Shown: positions 20,231 through 29,375, counted from the stretch's first letter. The stretch: DNA of 43,853 bases from an uncultured Eubacteriales bacterium (GCA_900553295.1 USCR01000004.1:1-43853), one strand, 5' to 3'. Notes: generated by a model not told the origin, from the sequence alone. Numbers and translations are program-made.

Positions 20231-21505
20231 ATGGTACATACCATTGTGGGCGCAAACTGGGGCGACGAAGGCAAGGGAAAGGTAACCGACCTGCTGGCGG
20301 AAAAGAGCGACATCGTGGTGCGTTTCCAGGGTGGCGCCAACGCCGGGCACACCATCATCAACGAATATGGTAAATTTGCGCTGCATCTGCTGCCGTCCGG
20401 GGTGTTCCATCCCCACATTGTGAACATCATCGGACCCGGGGTGGCGCTGAACATCGAGGCCCTGCTCAAGGAACTGGAAAGCGTAACTTCCCGTGGCGTT
20501 CCCACGCCCAAGCTGCTCATCAGCGACCGGGCGCAGGTGATGATGCCTTACCATGTGGATTTTGACAAATATGAGGAGGAGCGGCTGGGCAAGCAGTCCT
20601 TTGGCTCCACCAAGTCGGGCATTGCGCCCTTCTACAGCGACAAATATGCCAAGGTGGGCATCCAGGTGTGCCAGCTCTATGACGAGGAGATGCTCCGTGA
20701 GCGGCTGAAGATTGCCCTGGTGAAGAAGAATGCCTTGCTGGAGGGCCTGTACCACAAGCCGCCCATTGACCTGGAAGAGCTGGTGGCCAAGCTCAAGGTC
20801 CTGGCGGAGAAGATCCGCCCCATGGTGTGCGACACCACCCTGTATCTGCATAAAGCCAACAAGGAGGGGAAAGTGATCCTCCTGGAAGGCCAGCTGGGTT
20901 CTCTGCGGGACCCGGATCATGGCATTTATCCGTACACCACCTCTTCCTCTCCCCTGGCGGGTTATGGCTGCGTGGGCGCGGGCGTATCCCCCCGGGACAT
21001 GACGGATATTTACTGCGTTACCAAGGCATACTCCAGCGCGGTGGGCGCGGGTCCCTTTGTGGTGCGGCTCACCGGACCGGAGGGGGATGAGCTGCGCCGC
21101 CGGGGCGGCGATGCGGGCGAGTTTGGCGCCACCACCGGACGCGCCCGGGACGTGGGCTGGTTTGACTGCGTGGCTACCCGTTATGGGGTGATGGTGCAGG
21201 GCGCCACCGAAGTGGTGCTAACCAACCTGGACGTGCTGGGCTACCTGGATGAAATCCCCGTCTGCGTGGCCTATGAAGTGGATGGCCAGCAAATCACCGA
21301 TTTCCCCGATACTCCCCGACTCCTGCGCTGCAAGCCCGTGTATGACAAGCTGCCGGGCTGGAAGTGCGACATCCGCGGCATACGCAATTATGCGGAGCTG
21401 CCGGAGAACTGCCGCAAGTATGTGGAATTTATCGAGGCGCAGGTGGGCGCGCCCATCCATATGGTGTCCAATGGCCCCCGCCGGGAGGATATTCTCTACC
21501 GGTAA
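20231..21505 (+). CDS. purA: Adenylosuccinate synthetase
   Basis: 424 residues, the normal length. It joins IMP and aspartate with GTP to make adenylosuccinate, the first committed step to AMP. The GTP-binding and catalytic glycine loop is GANWGDEGKGK (residues 7-17), with Asn where most relatives have Gln. FQGGANAGHTI carries the catalytic His near 40. Later motifs are GPGVALN, LLEGQLGSLRDPDHGIYPYTTSSSP and the aspartate loop GATTGRARDVGWFD. ATG 20231 follows CGGAGG. The 96-bp gap from dapL holds a small 6-bp hairpin (20145-20160 region) without a T-run, so read-through from dapL is likely. An amidohydrolase gene follows after 36 bp. Confidence 0.96.
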   Translation: MVHTIVGANWGDEGKGKVTDLLAEKSDIVVRFQGGANAGHTIINEYGKFALHLLPSGVFHPHIVNIIGPGVALNIEALLKELESVTSRGVPTPKLLISDRAQVMMPYHVDFDKYEEERLGKQSFGSTKSGIAPFYSDKYAKVGIQVCQLYDEEMLRERLKIALVKKNALLEGLYHKPPIDLEELVAKLKVLAEKIRPMVCDTTLYLHKANKEGKVILLEGQLGSLRDPDHGIYPYTTSSSPLAGYGCVGAGVSPRDMTDIYCVTKAYSSAVGAGPFVVRLTGPEGDELRRRGGDAGEFGATTGRARDVGWFDCVATRYGVMVQGATEVVLTNLDVLGYLDEIPVCVAYEVDGQQITDFPDTPRLLRCKPVYDKLPGWKCDIRGIRNYAELPENCRKYVEFIEAQVGAPIHMVSNGPRREDILYR

Positions 21506-21541
21506 CCATACAGTTGCCCCAGCACAAAAGGATGAGAACCC

Positions 21542-22339
21542 ATGACCATTATTGATACCCATGCCCATATTTATCCCGATGCCATTGCCCTGAAAGCGGC
21601 GGCGTCCATCGGCAAATTCTACGATATTCCCATGGATCTGGACGGTACCGTGGATACGCTTCTGCGCCACGGGGATCAGGCGGGGATTGACCGCTTTCTG
21701 GTGCAGTCGGTGGCGGTAACCTGGGAAAGAGCCCATTCCATTAACGATTTCATTGCCCGCAGCGTGAACGAACACCCGGACCGCTTCGTGGGCTTTGGAG
21801 CCATGCACCCCGACCATCCCGAAATGGAAAAGGAACTGGACCGTATTCTTTCCCTGGGCCTGAAAGGTGTGAAGCTGCACCCGGATTTCCAGCGCTTCTG
21901 CCTGGATGATCCCAATGCGGTAAAGCTCTTTGAGGCCATGGCGGAGCGGAACCTGGCGCTCCTGGTGCATACGGGAGACAAGCGCTATCCCTACAGCCAG
22001 CCCGAGCGCATGGCCCGGGCGCTGGACCGCGTGCCTCGCCTGCGGGCCATATGCGCGCACCTGGGCGGCTGGTCCGTATGGAGCGATGCGTGGAAGATTC
22101 TGGCCGGACGGGGGAACGTGTGGGTGGATACCTCTTCCAGCCTGTATGCCCTGTCACCGGAGGAGGCTGTGAAGGTCATCCATCGCTACGGCGCCAGCCG
22201 GGTGTTCTTTGGCACTGATTATCCCATGTGGAAGCCCGAGGAGGAGCTTGTGCGTTTCCGGGCGCTACCGTTGACGCCGGAAGAGCAGGAAATGATTCTC
22301 CATAAAAATTTCGAGCATTTTCTGGCCCAGGGTGTCTAA
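21542..22339 (+). CDS. Amidohydrolase_2 family metal-dependent hydrolase
   Basis: 265 residues folding as a TIM barrel of the amidohydrolase-2 type. Metal-ligand motifs in order are DTHAHIYPD (HxH at the N-terminus), GVKLHPDFQRF, LLVHTGD, ICAHLGG and the C-terminal FGTDYPMW with the catalytic aspartate. Members hydrolyse or decarboxylate small ring or amide compounds; the substrate here is not predictable. ATG 21542 follows AAAAGGATG. It is the last gene of the dapF-dapL-purA run, ending 37 bp before a 14-bp hairpin. No link to lysine or purine metabolism is evident, so it may just share the transcript. Confidence 0.85.
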   Translation: MTIIDTHAHIYPDAIALKAAASIGKFYDIPMDLDGTVDTLLRHGDQAGIDRFLVQSVAVTWERAHSINDFIARSVNEHPDRFVGFGAMHPDHPEMEKELDRILSLGLKGVKLHPDFQRFCLDDPNAVKLFEAMAERNLALLVHTGDKRYPYSQPERMARALDRVPRLRAICAHLGGWSVWSDAWKILAGRGNVWVDTSSSLYALSPEEAVKVIHRYGASRVFFGTDYPMWKPEEELVRFRALPLTPEEQEMILHKNFEHFLAQGV

Positions 22340-22376
22340 GCGCCGCTGCCATGGAAAAGAAAGCATAAAAAAGTTT

Positions 22377-22411
22377 TTGAGCCCTGATCCGATTGTTGGA
22401 TCAGGGCTCAA
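22377..22411. terminator. Bidirectional terminator hairpin
   Basis: A perfect 14-bp stem (22377-22390 with 22398-22411) has a 7-nt loop. The minus-strand exit is T-rich (22376-22369), while the plus-strand exit has only ATTTAT. It probably serves the amidohydrolase gene and, in reverse, the GH106-like gene that ends at 22598. Confidence 0.8.
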
Positions 22412-22441
22412 TTTATGGGGTGTCAAAGATTTTCGGCAGGT

Positions 22442-22467
22442 GCCGGAGGGGCCGTAGCCCCTCCGGC
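22442..22467. repeat. Perfect 11-bp palindromic hairpin, 30 bp from the terminator
   Basis: GCCGGAGGGGC (22442-22452), CGTA, then its exact complement (22457-22467). No T-run of terminator quality follows on either strand. It may be a copy of an interspersed palindrome; only one copy is seen in this window. The remaining 130 bp to the next gene show nothing else I can support. Confidence 0.5.
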
Positions 22468-22597
22468 CTTCCTTTGTATTGGGGAAATGATGACACTTGT
22501 CAATCAACCCTTTGCAAACTGGGACAGCTTGCCATTGGACGAATGTACTCCCGATCCATCTGACGCGCATGTGCACGCAGGGAACCAGGCAGAGCGC

Positions 22598-25500
22598 TTA
22601 CGGGGCCTCCTCAATCGTGGGTGCGGAGCGCAGTCCCAGGGGAATGACACGGTAGTTGTCTGTCCAGCGGTTGCCTTTGGTGCGCCAGGCATCGGGGCCA
22701 ATCCACTTGTCCGCGTCGTCCGCCTTGTGCAGGGGCCCGAAGGCATTCTCCCGGTGCCCCAGTACCGTAAGGGCCAGCTCATGCCTGCCCGGAACCACGT
22801 CCAGCACAAGCTGATAGGGCGGATAAACGATGTAGCCCACATCCTGGCCGTCCAGCATCACGCGGATGGCCGCGCCCGTGTAGTGGGGGGCTGTGATCCG
22901 CAGCTTGGTGCCGGAGCATTCCACAGGAATGTGCCAGGTGACATTACCCGAGTAGTGGGGCAACCCTTGCCGGGTTACATCCCCAAAGCCCAGCATTTCC
23001 GCCTTGGGAACCAGGCAGCGGTAGGAACCCTGAAGCGTTACGCCGAAATCTCCCAGCAGATAGCACCACTCCAGGCCGTCCCGCCGGTCAAAGGGCAGGG
23101 TAACCTCCAGCTGGTTTTCTCCCGCATGCAGCCCGGGCAGGGCAACGGTACCGATGCACTTGTCCACAAACCAGCCGTCCACCGGGGTCTGCACTTCCTG
23201 ACCGTTCAGGCGAATGGTGGCGCTGCCGGCATCCTCCAGGGCCAGGTGAGTGCCCTCCACCGGGCATGCCGCGTGGATGGTGAAACGCAGCCGGGCCGTG
23301 TGGTCAATGGTCGTTTCGGGCACGCACCAGGGCTGCGTTACGGCGCCTTGACGGCTGGGCCAGCCGAGGGTTTCCCGCAGGACATTATCCGCCCGCAATA
23401 GCTCCTGCGCCGGGCGATAAGGCTCCTGGTCCAGGGCAAACTCCGCCACGTCCAGCAGCAGCGCGTTGGGCTCGCTGAGGGTATAGGGCACCAGTTCCGG
23501 GAGAGCCAGGGCCTTCCAGTCAGGTTCCGGAGCCGCTTGGGGCGCCGGGAGCGCCTGGGTATGGTCAAAGCGGAGCAGCAGGCTGTCGTAATCGTGAAGC
23601 GTGGCACGCACCTGGGTCTGGCTTCCCTGATGGCTGAAGTGCGCGGGCAGGATATTGCCGGTTTGCGTATCATAAACGCGCACGGTATAATTTCCCGGCA
23701 GGGTGATGGTGATTTCCTGGCGCTTGGATACATCGGGGTTATAGGGCAGTCCGCCATGGGCGATAAAGAGCCACAGCCCGTCCCCATCCCGGCGGAGCTG
23801 ATGCAGCAGGTTTTCCGTGCGGGTGCCGTTCTTGTTGCGAAGCTCCACCATGCGCACCGGACGCAAGGCTTCCAGCACCGCCTCCCGGGCGAAGGGTACC
23901 TGCAATGCGGCCTGATACAGCGCCTGGCCGCGCCCGCTGGGACGCGCGTCCTCCAGCCGGGGAGCATTGCCCAGGAAGATCAGCCGGCCGCCGGCCGCCT
24001 GGAAGGCCTCCAGACGTTCCAGGGTGGTAGCGCGCAGGGTTTCACAGCCGGGGACAAGAATGGCGTCATAGGCCATTTCGCCCACCTGCAGGGGCGCTCC
24101 GCCCTGGGCGCACTGGGAGGGCAGCAGGGACTCGCAGATAAAGTCAAAGTCAATGCCGCCCAGCAGCAGCCAGCGGGTGATATTCTGGAACTGATCCTCC
24201 AGCTGCTGGCGGATGCCGTGGGTCTGTTCCTCAGGGCCCCAGTGGAGCCAATAGCTCTCTATGGGATGAATCACACCCACGCGCACCAGGGGATTGCCCC
24301 GGGTCATGGCGGCATTCACCCGGGCAAAGTGATCCTCCACCAGGGAATAGGAGGACCACCAGGGAGACTGATAATTGATGGAGGCGGGGTAGTCCCGCTT
24401 GGCTTCGCCCTTCATGGATACCCAGGACAGATGGGGCACCCGTACCGTAACGCCCAGGGCGGCCTGCCAGTCCCCGTGGAGCTTGTGTCCCCGGAAGTCA
24501 AAGGCCCAGCCGGTGACGCCATAGAGTTCGCTGAGCATGCCCGGACGTCCATACTGGTGCACGGCGGACTGTGCCTGCTTGGCGGTGGTGAACTCCCACC
24601 AGCCGCAGAGCATGTCAATGCCCGGCAGCTGGAAGCTACGGTAGGAGCGCATGGCCTCCCCCAGAACGGAAGTCTGGCTCAGCAGCGTGGGCTCTTCATT
24701 CATGTGGCCGGTGAGCATCAGCCCATGCTTGGCGCACCATTCGCCGCACTGATCCGCAAAGGCGGAGGCGAAGCGCTCGGCAATGTGGTCGTGGTAATGG
24801 TACCGTATCAGGGAAACCTGGCCGTCCGGTAATTCCCAGATGAGTTCAGGCAGGTGCGCCAGAAGATCCTCGCCCCAGGCCTGACGGAACGTGTCCGGCA
24901 CATCGTCCGACCAGGGGAGAATCACATCCTTGGCGTCCGCGGCAAAGCCCAGGCAGCTCTTGCGGGAGAACTGGGGCTCATCGGTGAAAATGGCGGGGAC
25001 CAGGCCGCCGAAATCCTTTCCCACCGCCTGGAGATAGCGCTCGTGGGTCATCTCCAGGAACCGGCGGATAGCCTCGGGGTCCAGGGTGTTTACATAGGTT
25101 TGGTTATTGTACCAGGGGTTGGGCAGATCCGTTTCCACATAGGCATACCATTTCCGCCCCTGGGCCTCCGCCTGGGGATCGATGCGCACGGCGCGCTGCA
25201 GGCAGCCATTGCCGTCCAGGGTAATATCATAACAGGCCAGCAAACGGCCGCTATCCGAGCGGGTGGGATTGCCGGACATTTCGTGGCTGGCTTTGCCGGT
25301 CTGCTGCTCACCGTAGGGATTCGCCGTGAACAGCAGGTGCCGGGCACGATAACGCTGCTCTTTGGTTACCATTCCTCCCGCGGCGCCCGAAGGCCAACGG
25401 TCCTCATCGTAGAGCCAGGCCAGCATGTGCTCCTTGCGGCATTTTTCCACACAGGCCTGGATCAGTTCCATGAATTCATCGCTCAGGTAGGGCGTAGCCA

Positions 25501-25687
25501 TGCCGGTGCGCACATGCATATGGGCGCCGCCCATGCCCATTTCCTTGAGCACGTCCAGCTGACGCAGCAGTTCTTCACGCTCCAGCTTGCAGTTCCAGGC
25601 CCAGAAGGGCGCGGCACGGTATTCGCTGCCAGGATGGCGGAATAATGCTTCGGAAAGCGTAGGCTTTTCATTTTCCGGGTATAGCAT
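22598..25687 (-). CDS. Large glycoside hydrolase, GH106 (alpha-L-rhamnosidase)-like
   Basis: 1029 residues with no signal peptide. The N-terminus (RHPGSEYRAAPFWAWN then LDVLKEMGMGGAHMHV) resembles the start of the GH106-type catalytic barrel. WLYDEDRWPSG (about 92-101), FTDEPQFSRKS with E237 as a candidate acid, and GHMNEEPTLLSQT follow. A mid-region with LIFLGNAP and VPGCETL looks like the glutamine-amidotransferase-like domain of such enzymes. The C-terminal 250 residues form two beta-sandwich, sugar-binding-like domains (IRLNGQEVQTPVDGWFVDKC, RVMLDGQDVGYIVYPPY). ATG 25687 follows AAAGGAG by 10 nt. It is divergent from an AraC-type gene that probably controls it. Cytoplasmic rhamnoside cleavage of imported oligosaccharides is the best guess; another exo-glycosidase activity is possible. 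Confidence 0.75.
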   Translation of the reverse strand: MLYPENEKPTLSEALFRHPGSEYRAAPFWAWNCKLEREELLRQLDVLKEMGMGGAHMHVRTGMATPYLSDEFMELIQACVEKCRKEHMLAWLYDEDRWPSGAAGGMVTKEQRYRARHLLFTANPYGEQQTGKASHEMSGNPTRSDSGRLLACYDITLDGNGCLQRAVRIDPQAEAQGRKWYAYVETDLPNPWYNNQTYVNTLDPEAIRRFLEMTHERYLQAVGKDFGGLVPAIFTDEPQFSRKSCLGFAADAKDVILPWSDDVPDTFRQAWGEDLLAHLPELIWELPDGQVSLIRYHYHDHIAERFASAFADQCGEWCAKHGLMLTGHMNEEPTLLSQTSVLGEAMRSYRSFQLPGIDMLCGWWEFTTAKQAQSAVHQYGRPGMLSELYGVTGWAFDFRGHKLHGDWQAALGVTVRVPHLSWVSMKGEAKRDYPASINYQSPWWSSYSLVEDHFARVNAAMTRGNPLVRVGVIHPIESYWLHWGPEEQTHGIRQQLEDQFQNITRWLLLGGIDFDFICESLLPSQCAQGGAPLQVGEMAYDAILVPGCETLRATTLERLEAFQAAGGRLIFLGNAPRLEDARPSGRGQALYQAALQVPFAREAVLEALRPVRMVELRNKNGTRTENLLHQLRRDGDGLWLFIAHGGLPYNPDVSKRQEITITLPGNYTVRVYDTQTGNILPAHFSHQGSQTQVRATLHDYDSLLLRFDHTQALPAPQAAPEPDWKALALPELVPYTLSEPNALLLDVAEFALDQEPYRPAQELLRADNVLRETLGWPSRQGAVTQPWCVPETTIDHTARLRFTIHAACPVEGTHLALEDAGSATIRLNGQEVQTPVDGWFVDKCIGTVALPGLHAGENQLEVTLPFDRRDGLEWCYLLGDFGVTLQGSYRCLVPKAEMLGFGDVTRQGLPHYSGNVTWHIPVECSGTKLRITAPHYTGAAIRVMLDGQDVGYIVYPPYQLVLDVVPGRHELALTVLGHRENAFGPLHKADDADKWIGPDAWRTKGNRWTDNYRVIPLGLRSAPTIEEAP

Positions 25688-25717
25688 ACAACATTGTCTC
25701 CTTTCATCCGTTGGTGC

Positions 25718-25747
25718 TTGACATCATCATAGCACTGCGGATATGAT
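25718..25747 (+). promoter_or_regulatory. Promoter of the AraC-type regulator gene
   Basis: TTGACA (25718-25723), an 18-nt spacer and TATGAT (25742-25747). The 113-bp divergent gap must also hold the GH106-like gene's promoter. Only a -10-like TATGAT without a matching -35 is seen on the minus strand, which fits a promoter needing an activator. Confidence 0.75.
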
Positions 25748-25800
25748 AAACATACACCCGATATTTGCTGGATTGTGAACTTTTTAGGGGGTATTTTCAC

Positions 25801-26715
25801 ATGACGGTGCAGCATCCGCTGAAACTTCAGGAGGCGGCGTTTCTGGATGAAAGCAAGGTTTGCCTCATGCGGGCGGATAGCCAGGAGACGGATCTGCATG
25901 AGCATGAATTCCTGGAGCTGACGTATGTCACCCGCGGGAGCGCCCAGCTGGGCGCGGCGGTCATGGAGCTGCATGCGGGGGATTATTTTCTGGTGGATCT
26001 GGGGAGCTTGCACAGCTACCGCAACGGCCAGGGACTGGAGGTTATCAACTGCCTGTTTTCACCGGCATACGTGGACCGGGCGCTGGTGCACTGTCCGTCG
26101 CTTTCCACGCTCCTTTCCACGGATATGCGCCAGTTTGGCGCGCCGGTGGTGAGCCCGGCGGACCGGGTGTTTCATGACAGCAATGGGGATATCCTGCGCC
26201 TGATGGAGGCCATGGAGCGGGAGTACGCCCAGCGGGCTGTGGGCTACCTGGAGATGATACGCTGCCACCTGATTCAGGTGCTGGTGCGTACCATCCGCTC
26301 TGCGGCTGTGGGCGGGCTTGCGGCCCGGCGGCATCCGGCCATTGCGGCTGCGGTGGATGCGCTGCGGGCCTCCTATGCGCAGCCCTTCTCTCTGGCCCGC
26401 CTCAGCCAGCAGCTGGGCTATACGCCCCAGTACCTCAGCCGCCTGTTCCATCAGGAAATGGGCCAAAGCCTGAGCACCTATTTGCAGCGCCTGCGGGTGG
26501 AGGCCAGTTGCCAACGGCTGCTGGCCAGCCGGGATACGGTTTCATCCATCGCCCAGGCGGTGGGCTATACGGACCTGAAACACTTTACGGCGGTATTCCG
26601 CAGGCACATGGGCATGACGCCCCGGGCCTTCCGCAGCCGTATGACTGCTGGAACGGCCAAGACCTGGGAGGGACAGAAAAAAGCCGTGGATACGCTCCAG
26701 GGCCAGGGAGAGTGA
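25801..26715 (+). CDS. AraC-family transcriptional regulator
   Basis: 304 residues. An N-terminal cupin (about 15-110: HEHEFLELTYVTRGSAQ, LHAGDYFLVDLGSLHSY) is the sugar-sensing arm. The C-terminal 100 residues carry two helix-turn-helix motifs: FSLARLSQQLGYTPQYLSRLF and VSSIAQAVGYTDLKHFTAVF, then the AraC signature ending MTPRAFRSR. I chose ATG 25801, 9 nt after AGGGGG; an earlier frame opening at 25765 lacks a ribosome site. It is divergent from the GH106-like gene, the usual layout for an activator and its target. The last bases of the gene also encode half of the terminator of the opposing pyrophosphatase operon (26681-26745). Confidence 0.92.
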   Translation: MTVQHPLKLQEAAFLDESKVCLMRADSQETDLHEHEFLELTYVTRGSAQLGAAVMELHAGDYFLVDLGSLHSYRNGQGLEVINCLFSPAYVDRALVHCPSLSTLLSTDMRQFGAPVVSPADRVFHDSNGDILRLMEAMEREYAQRAVGYLEMIRCHLIQVLVRTIRSAAVGGLAARRHPAIAAAVDALRASYAQPFSLARLSQQLGYTPQYLSRLFHQEMGQSLSTYLQRLRVEASCQRLLASRDTVSSIAQAVGYTDLKHFTAVFRRHMGMTPRAFRSRMTAGTAKTWEGQKKAVDTLQGQGE

Positions 26716-26745
26716 GCCTCCCGGGCCGCGGGCATCCACGGCTTT
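26677..26745 (-). terminator. Long terminator hairpin of the vanW-to-pyrophosphatase operon, overlapping the araC end
   Basis: A 12-bp perfect outer stem (26680-26691 with 26734-26745) and an inner GC stem around 26701-26725 are present. On the minus strand six T follow (26682-26677). Half of the structure lies inside the coding region of the convergent AraC gene (stop at 26715). Confidence 0.8.
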
Positions 26746-26766
26746 GCGTTTCATATGGCTTTGTGC

Positions 26767-28386
26767 TTAACCCCACAGCAGCGCCAGCGCAGGCACAATC
26801 TGCTTTTTTCGGGATACCACATGGGGCAGGAATACATGATGATCGTTGATGTCCTGGGCGTCAAAGGCCATGCGGATCACGTCCTCGTCCCCCAGGAAAA
26901 TCAGCTCCGTACCCTCCCGGAGCACATCAGTGAGCATGAGCAGCTGCAAATCGTAGTGCCGCTGCGCCTTCATCTTTTCCATGGCGGGCAGCAGCTCGGG
27001 GAGCCGGGCCAGCACCGCGTCGGTGTCCAGGCAGGTGATCTGCCCAATGCCCAGGTCATGCCCGGCAATGTGGAATTCCTTGAAGTCCGTGTTCAGCAGC
27101 TCCTCCACGCTCTTGTCCGAGGAGACGGAGGCGGAGAAGATCTGCCGGCCCAGGGCCTCCAGGTCCAGCCCGGCGATGCGTGCCAAACGCTCCGCCAGGC
27201 GCTTGTCCCGGGGGGTGCAGGTGGGCGACTTGAACATCACCGTGTCGGAAAGGATGGCCGCGGCCATCAGGCCGGCCAGCTTCTCCGAGGGCATGAGGCC
27301 GCGCTCCTGGAACATGGTGGCGATAATGGTGGTGGTGCTGCCCACGGGTTCGTTGCGCATAAAGACCGGATTCCCGGTTTGCACATCCGCCAGGCGGTGA
27401 TGATCGATGATTTCCATAATTTCGGCCTGCTCCAGCCCGGGGACGGACTGGGCTTTTTCATTATGGTCCACCAGCACCACCCGCTTGCGCCGGGGGCGGA
27501 TCAGGTGATACCGTCCCAGGGTGCCCACGACCTTTTCCTCTTCATCCAGGATGGGGTAGCTGCGGTAACGGCTTTGCAGCACCGTGTCCCGCACGTCGTC
27601 GATATAATCATTCAGGTGGAAAAAGACCAGATCCTTGCATTGGGCGATGCGGCTTACAGGGATGGCCTGGTACAGCATCCGTGCGGCGCGGTACGCGTCG
27701 CAGGGAGTGGCGATGACGCAGGTGGCGCTGCTCAGGTTCCGGTAGTATTCCGCCAGGTTGCTCTGGCAGAGGATGATGCAGGAGGCCTTCATTTCCATGG
27801 CCTGATCCACCACGTCCTTCTGCTGGCCGCAGATCACAATACTGCCGGGCTTGAGCCCCTTCAGGCAACCGCTGGCGGTGGGCAAGGCGATGACGACATC
27901 CCCGGAAATTTGGTCGAACATGTCTTCCGCATCGTTAAGGATACGGCCCTCCAGGGCGCTGAGCAGGTTAAACACGGGCACGTTGCTCACGCTGGGGTGC
28001 TGGATGGACTCCATGTCGCTTTCCGCAATACTCCCCGCGGTAATCATGCCGTAGAGCAGGCCGCCTTCATCGGTGACGGGTAGGGCGGAAACGCTCTTGT
28101 TCTGGCGCAGGATTTCCCAGGCGTGGCTCACGGCTACCGCGGCCCCCAGCAGCGGCGGCCGGTCAAAATCCAGGTCCCGGACCTGTGTGCGCACGGTTTG
28201 CAGCAGCATGGGCGGCTTGAAGCCAAACTTGTCCAACAGGAACGCCGTTTCATCATTCAGCTGGCCCAGCCGCGCGGGAACGTACTCCCGGTCGCCCAGG
28301 GAATTGTGCAGCGCCGCATAAGCCATGGCGGATACGACCGAGTCCGTGTCCGGGTTGCGGTGGCCAAATACATAAATCGGGTCCAC
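26767..28386 (-). CDS. Manganese-dependent family II inorganic pyrophosphatase with CBS and DRTGG regulatory domains
   Basis: 539 residues. It hydrolyses pyrophosphate in the cytoplasm. The DHH domain begins at once: IYVFGHRNPDTDS (residues 4-16) has metal ligands H9, D13 and D15. It is interrupted by CBS1 (about 75-130), a DRTGG domain (about 140-245) and CBS2 (about 250-305). It then resumes with VVLVDHNE and the IIDHHR motif, and closes with the DHHA2 domain (about 435-539). This layout is that of the CBS-PPases known from Clostridium, which are inhibited by AMP/ADP and activated by diadenosine tetraphosphate (known of the family). The start is GTG 28386, 6 nt after AGAAGG. It is the last gene of the vanW-sfsA-CHAP run, 41 bp after the CHAP gene. 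Confidence 0.92.
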   Translation of the reverse strand: MDPIYVFGHRNPDTDSVVSAMAYAALHNSLGDREYVPARLGQLNDETAFLLDKFGFKPPMLLQTVRTQVRDLDFDRPPLLGAAVAVSHAWEILRQNKSVSALPVTDEGGLLYGMITAGSIAESDMESIQHPSVSNVPVFNLLSALEGRILNDAEDMFDQISGDVVIALPTASGCLKGLKPGSIVICGQQKDVVDQAMEMKASCIILCQSNLAEYYRNLSSATCVIATPCDAYRAARMLYQAIPVSRIAQCKDLVFFHLNDYIDDVRDTVLQSRYRSYPILDEEEKVVGTLGRYHLIRPRRKRVVLVDHNEKAQSVPGLEQAEIMEIIDHHRLADVQTGNPVFMRNEPVGSTTTIIATMFQERGLMPSEKLAGLMAAAILSDTVMFKSPTCTPRDKRLAERLARIAGLDLEALGRQIFSASVSSDKSVEELLNTDFKEFHIAGHDLGIGQITCLDTDAVLARLPELLPAMEKMKAQRHYDLQLLMLTDVLREGTELIFLGDEDVIRMAFDAQDINDHHVFLPHVVSRKKQIVPALALLWG

Positions 28387-28427
28387 AGAATGCCTTCTTT
28401 CTCCATTTTCCTTGTTGGAAGAGATCG

Positions 28428-29375
28428 TTATTCTTCATCCACCACAATCCAGTTGGTGGGATCGTTGCGGATGGCGTCGGTGGCGGCCTGGGAGAGGAGC
28501 AACTGGGTCTCCATGTTGGCAATGCCCGTATCCTGCAGGCCCATCTCGGCCTGGAAGGCCTTCACCGCGTTGGACGTGAGGATGCCGAACCCCCCATCCA
28601 CCTCCTCTGGGGTCAGATACCCCAGGGTGGCCAATTTCTCTTGCAGTTGGCGGACCTTTTCGCCGCCGTTCCCGTAGCGCATGGTCCAGTCCGCCACATC
28701 GTGCACCGTGCCATAGCCCAGAATGCGGGTATAGGTCAGCGGATAGGTATTGCGCTGCACAGCCACGGGATTGTTTCCCTCAATGACGTGCACGGTAACG
28801 TTGCCTTCCGCGTCCCGGGTGCAGTATTCCACCATGGCCACATGGTCGGTGTCCTGGGTATCGGTCCAGGTGAAGAACACCCAGTCCCCGGGCTGGGGGA
28901 TGTAGTCCCCCGTGGTGAGAAAGGTATCCGTGCCCTTCAGCCATTGATAGCCCCACTGGGCCAGGTAGCCATTGCGCACCACGTACCGGCCCTGGGAGAT
29001 AAACCAGCTCCGGCCGGTGTTGCTCCCGGAATACAGGGGATAAACCTTTTCCAGCAGTTCGGTGCCATGCTGCTGATCGGTCTGGTCCACGCACCAGCAC
29101 AGGAATTCCGCGCACCATTGGCTGTAGGGATCACCGGCCCATTCCCCATACTTGGAGTAACCGTGATCCCCCTCCCGGTATCCCACTTCTCCCCCGGCGA
29201 TTTCCAGCAGCCAGGTAACGTAATCGGGTACCTCCCACTGGGGCGGGATGATCTCTTCCAGGGATTCCTCGGTGCTTTCTTCTGCCAGGACCGGCAGGGC
29301 AAAGCAAAGCAGCGCCACCAGCCACGCGCAAACGCGCCTTCGGCGTATGCGTGTCCGGAAACAGCCGTGCGCCAT
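28428..29375 (-). CDS. Secreted CHAP-domain peptidoglycan hydrolase with C-terminal peptidoglycan-binding domain
   Basis: 315 residues. The signal peptide has a very basic N-region (residues 8-15, RTRIRRRR), hydrophobic AWLVALLCFALPV and a cut after VLA near 31. A CHAP-type amidase/endopeptidase domain occupies about 55-225: catalytic C88 in SQWCAEFLCWC, H178 in DTDHVAMVEY, and EGNN at 199-202 as the third polar residue. The C-terminal part (236-296) is a PG_binding_1 repeat: GGEKVRQLQEKLATLGYL, GGFGILTSNAVKAFQAEMGL. It should cut peptide stems or cross-links of the cell wall outside the membrane. ATG follows AAGGAGGT by 8 nt. It sits 25 bp after sfsA. The neighbouring VanW protein is also exported, which suggests shared wall biology. 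Confidence 0.9.
   Translation of the reverse strand: MAHGCFRTRIRRRRVCAWLVALLCFALPVLAEESTEESLEEIIPPQWEVPDYVTWLLEIAGGEVGYREGDHGYSKYGEWAGDPYSQWCAEFLCWCVDQTDQQHGTELLEKVYPLYSGSNTGRSWFISQGRYVVRNGYLAQWGYQWLKGTDTFLTTGDYIPQPGDWVFFTWTDTQDTDHVAMVEYCTRDAEGNVTVHVIEGNNPVAVQRNTYPLTYTRILGYGTVHDVADWTMRYGNGGEKVRQLQEKLATLGYLTPEEVDGGFGILTSNAVKAFQAEMGLQDTGIANMETQLLLSQAATDAIRNDPTNWIVVDEE

Noticed and set aside
22265..22576. 103-codon minus-strand frame between the amidohydrolase and GH106-like genes
   Set aside because: It spans both hairpins and the end of the amidohydrolase gene and has no ribosome site.
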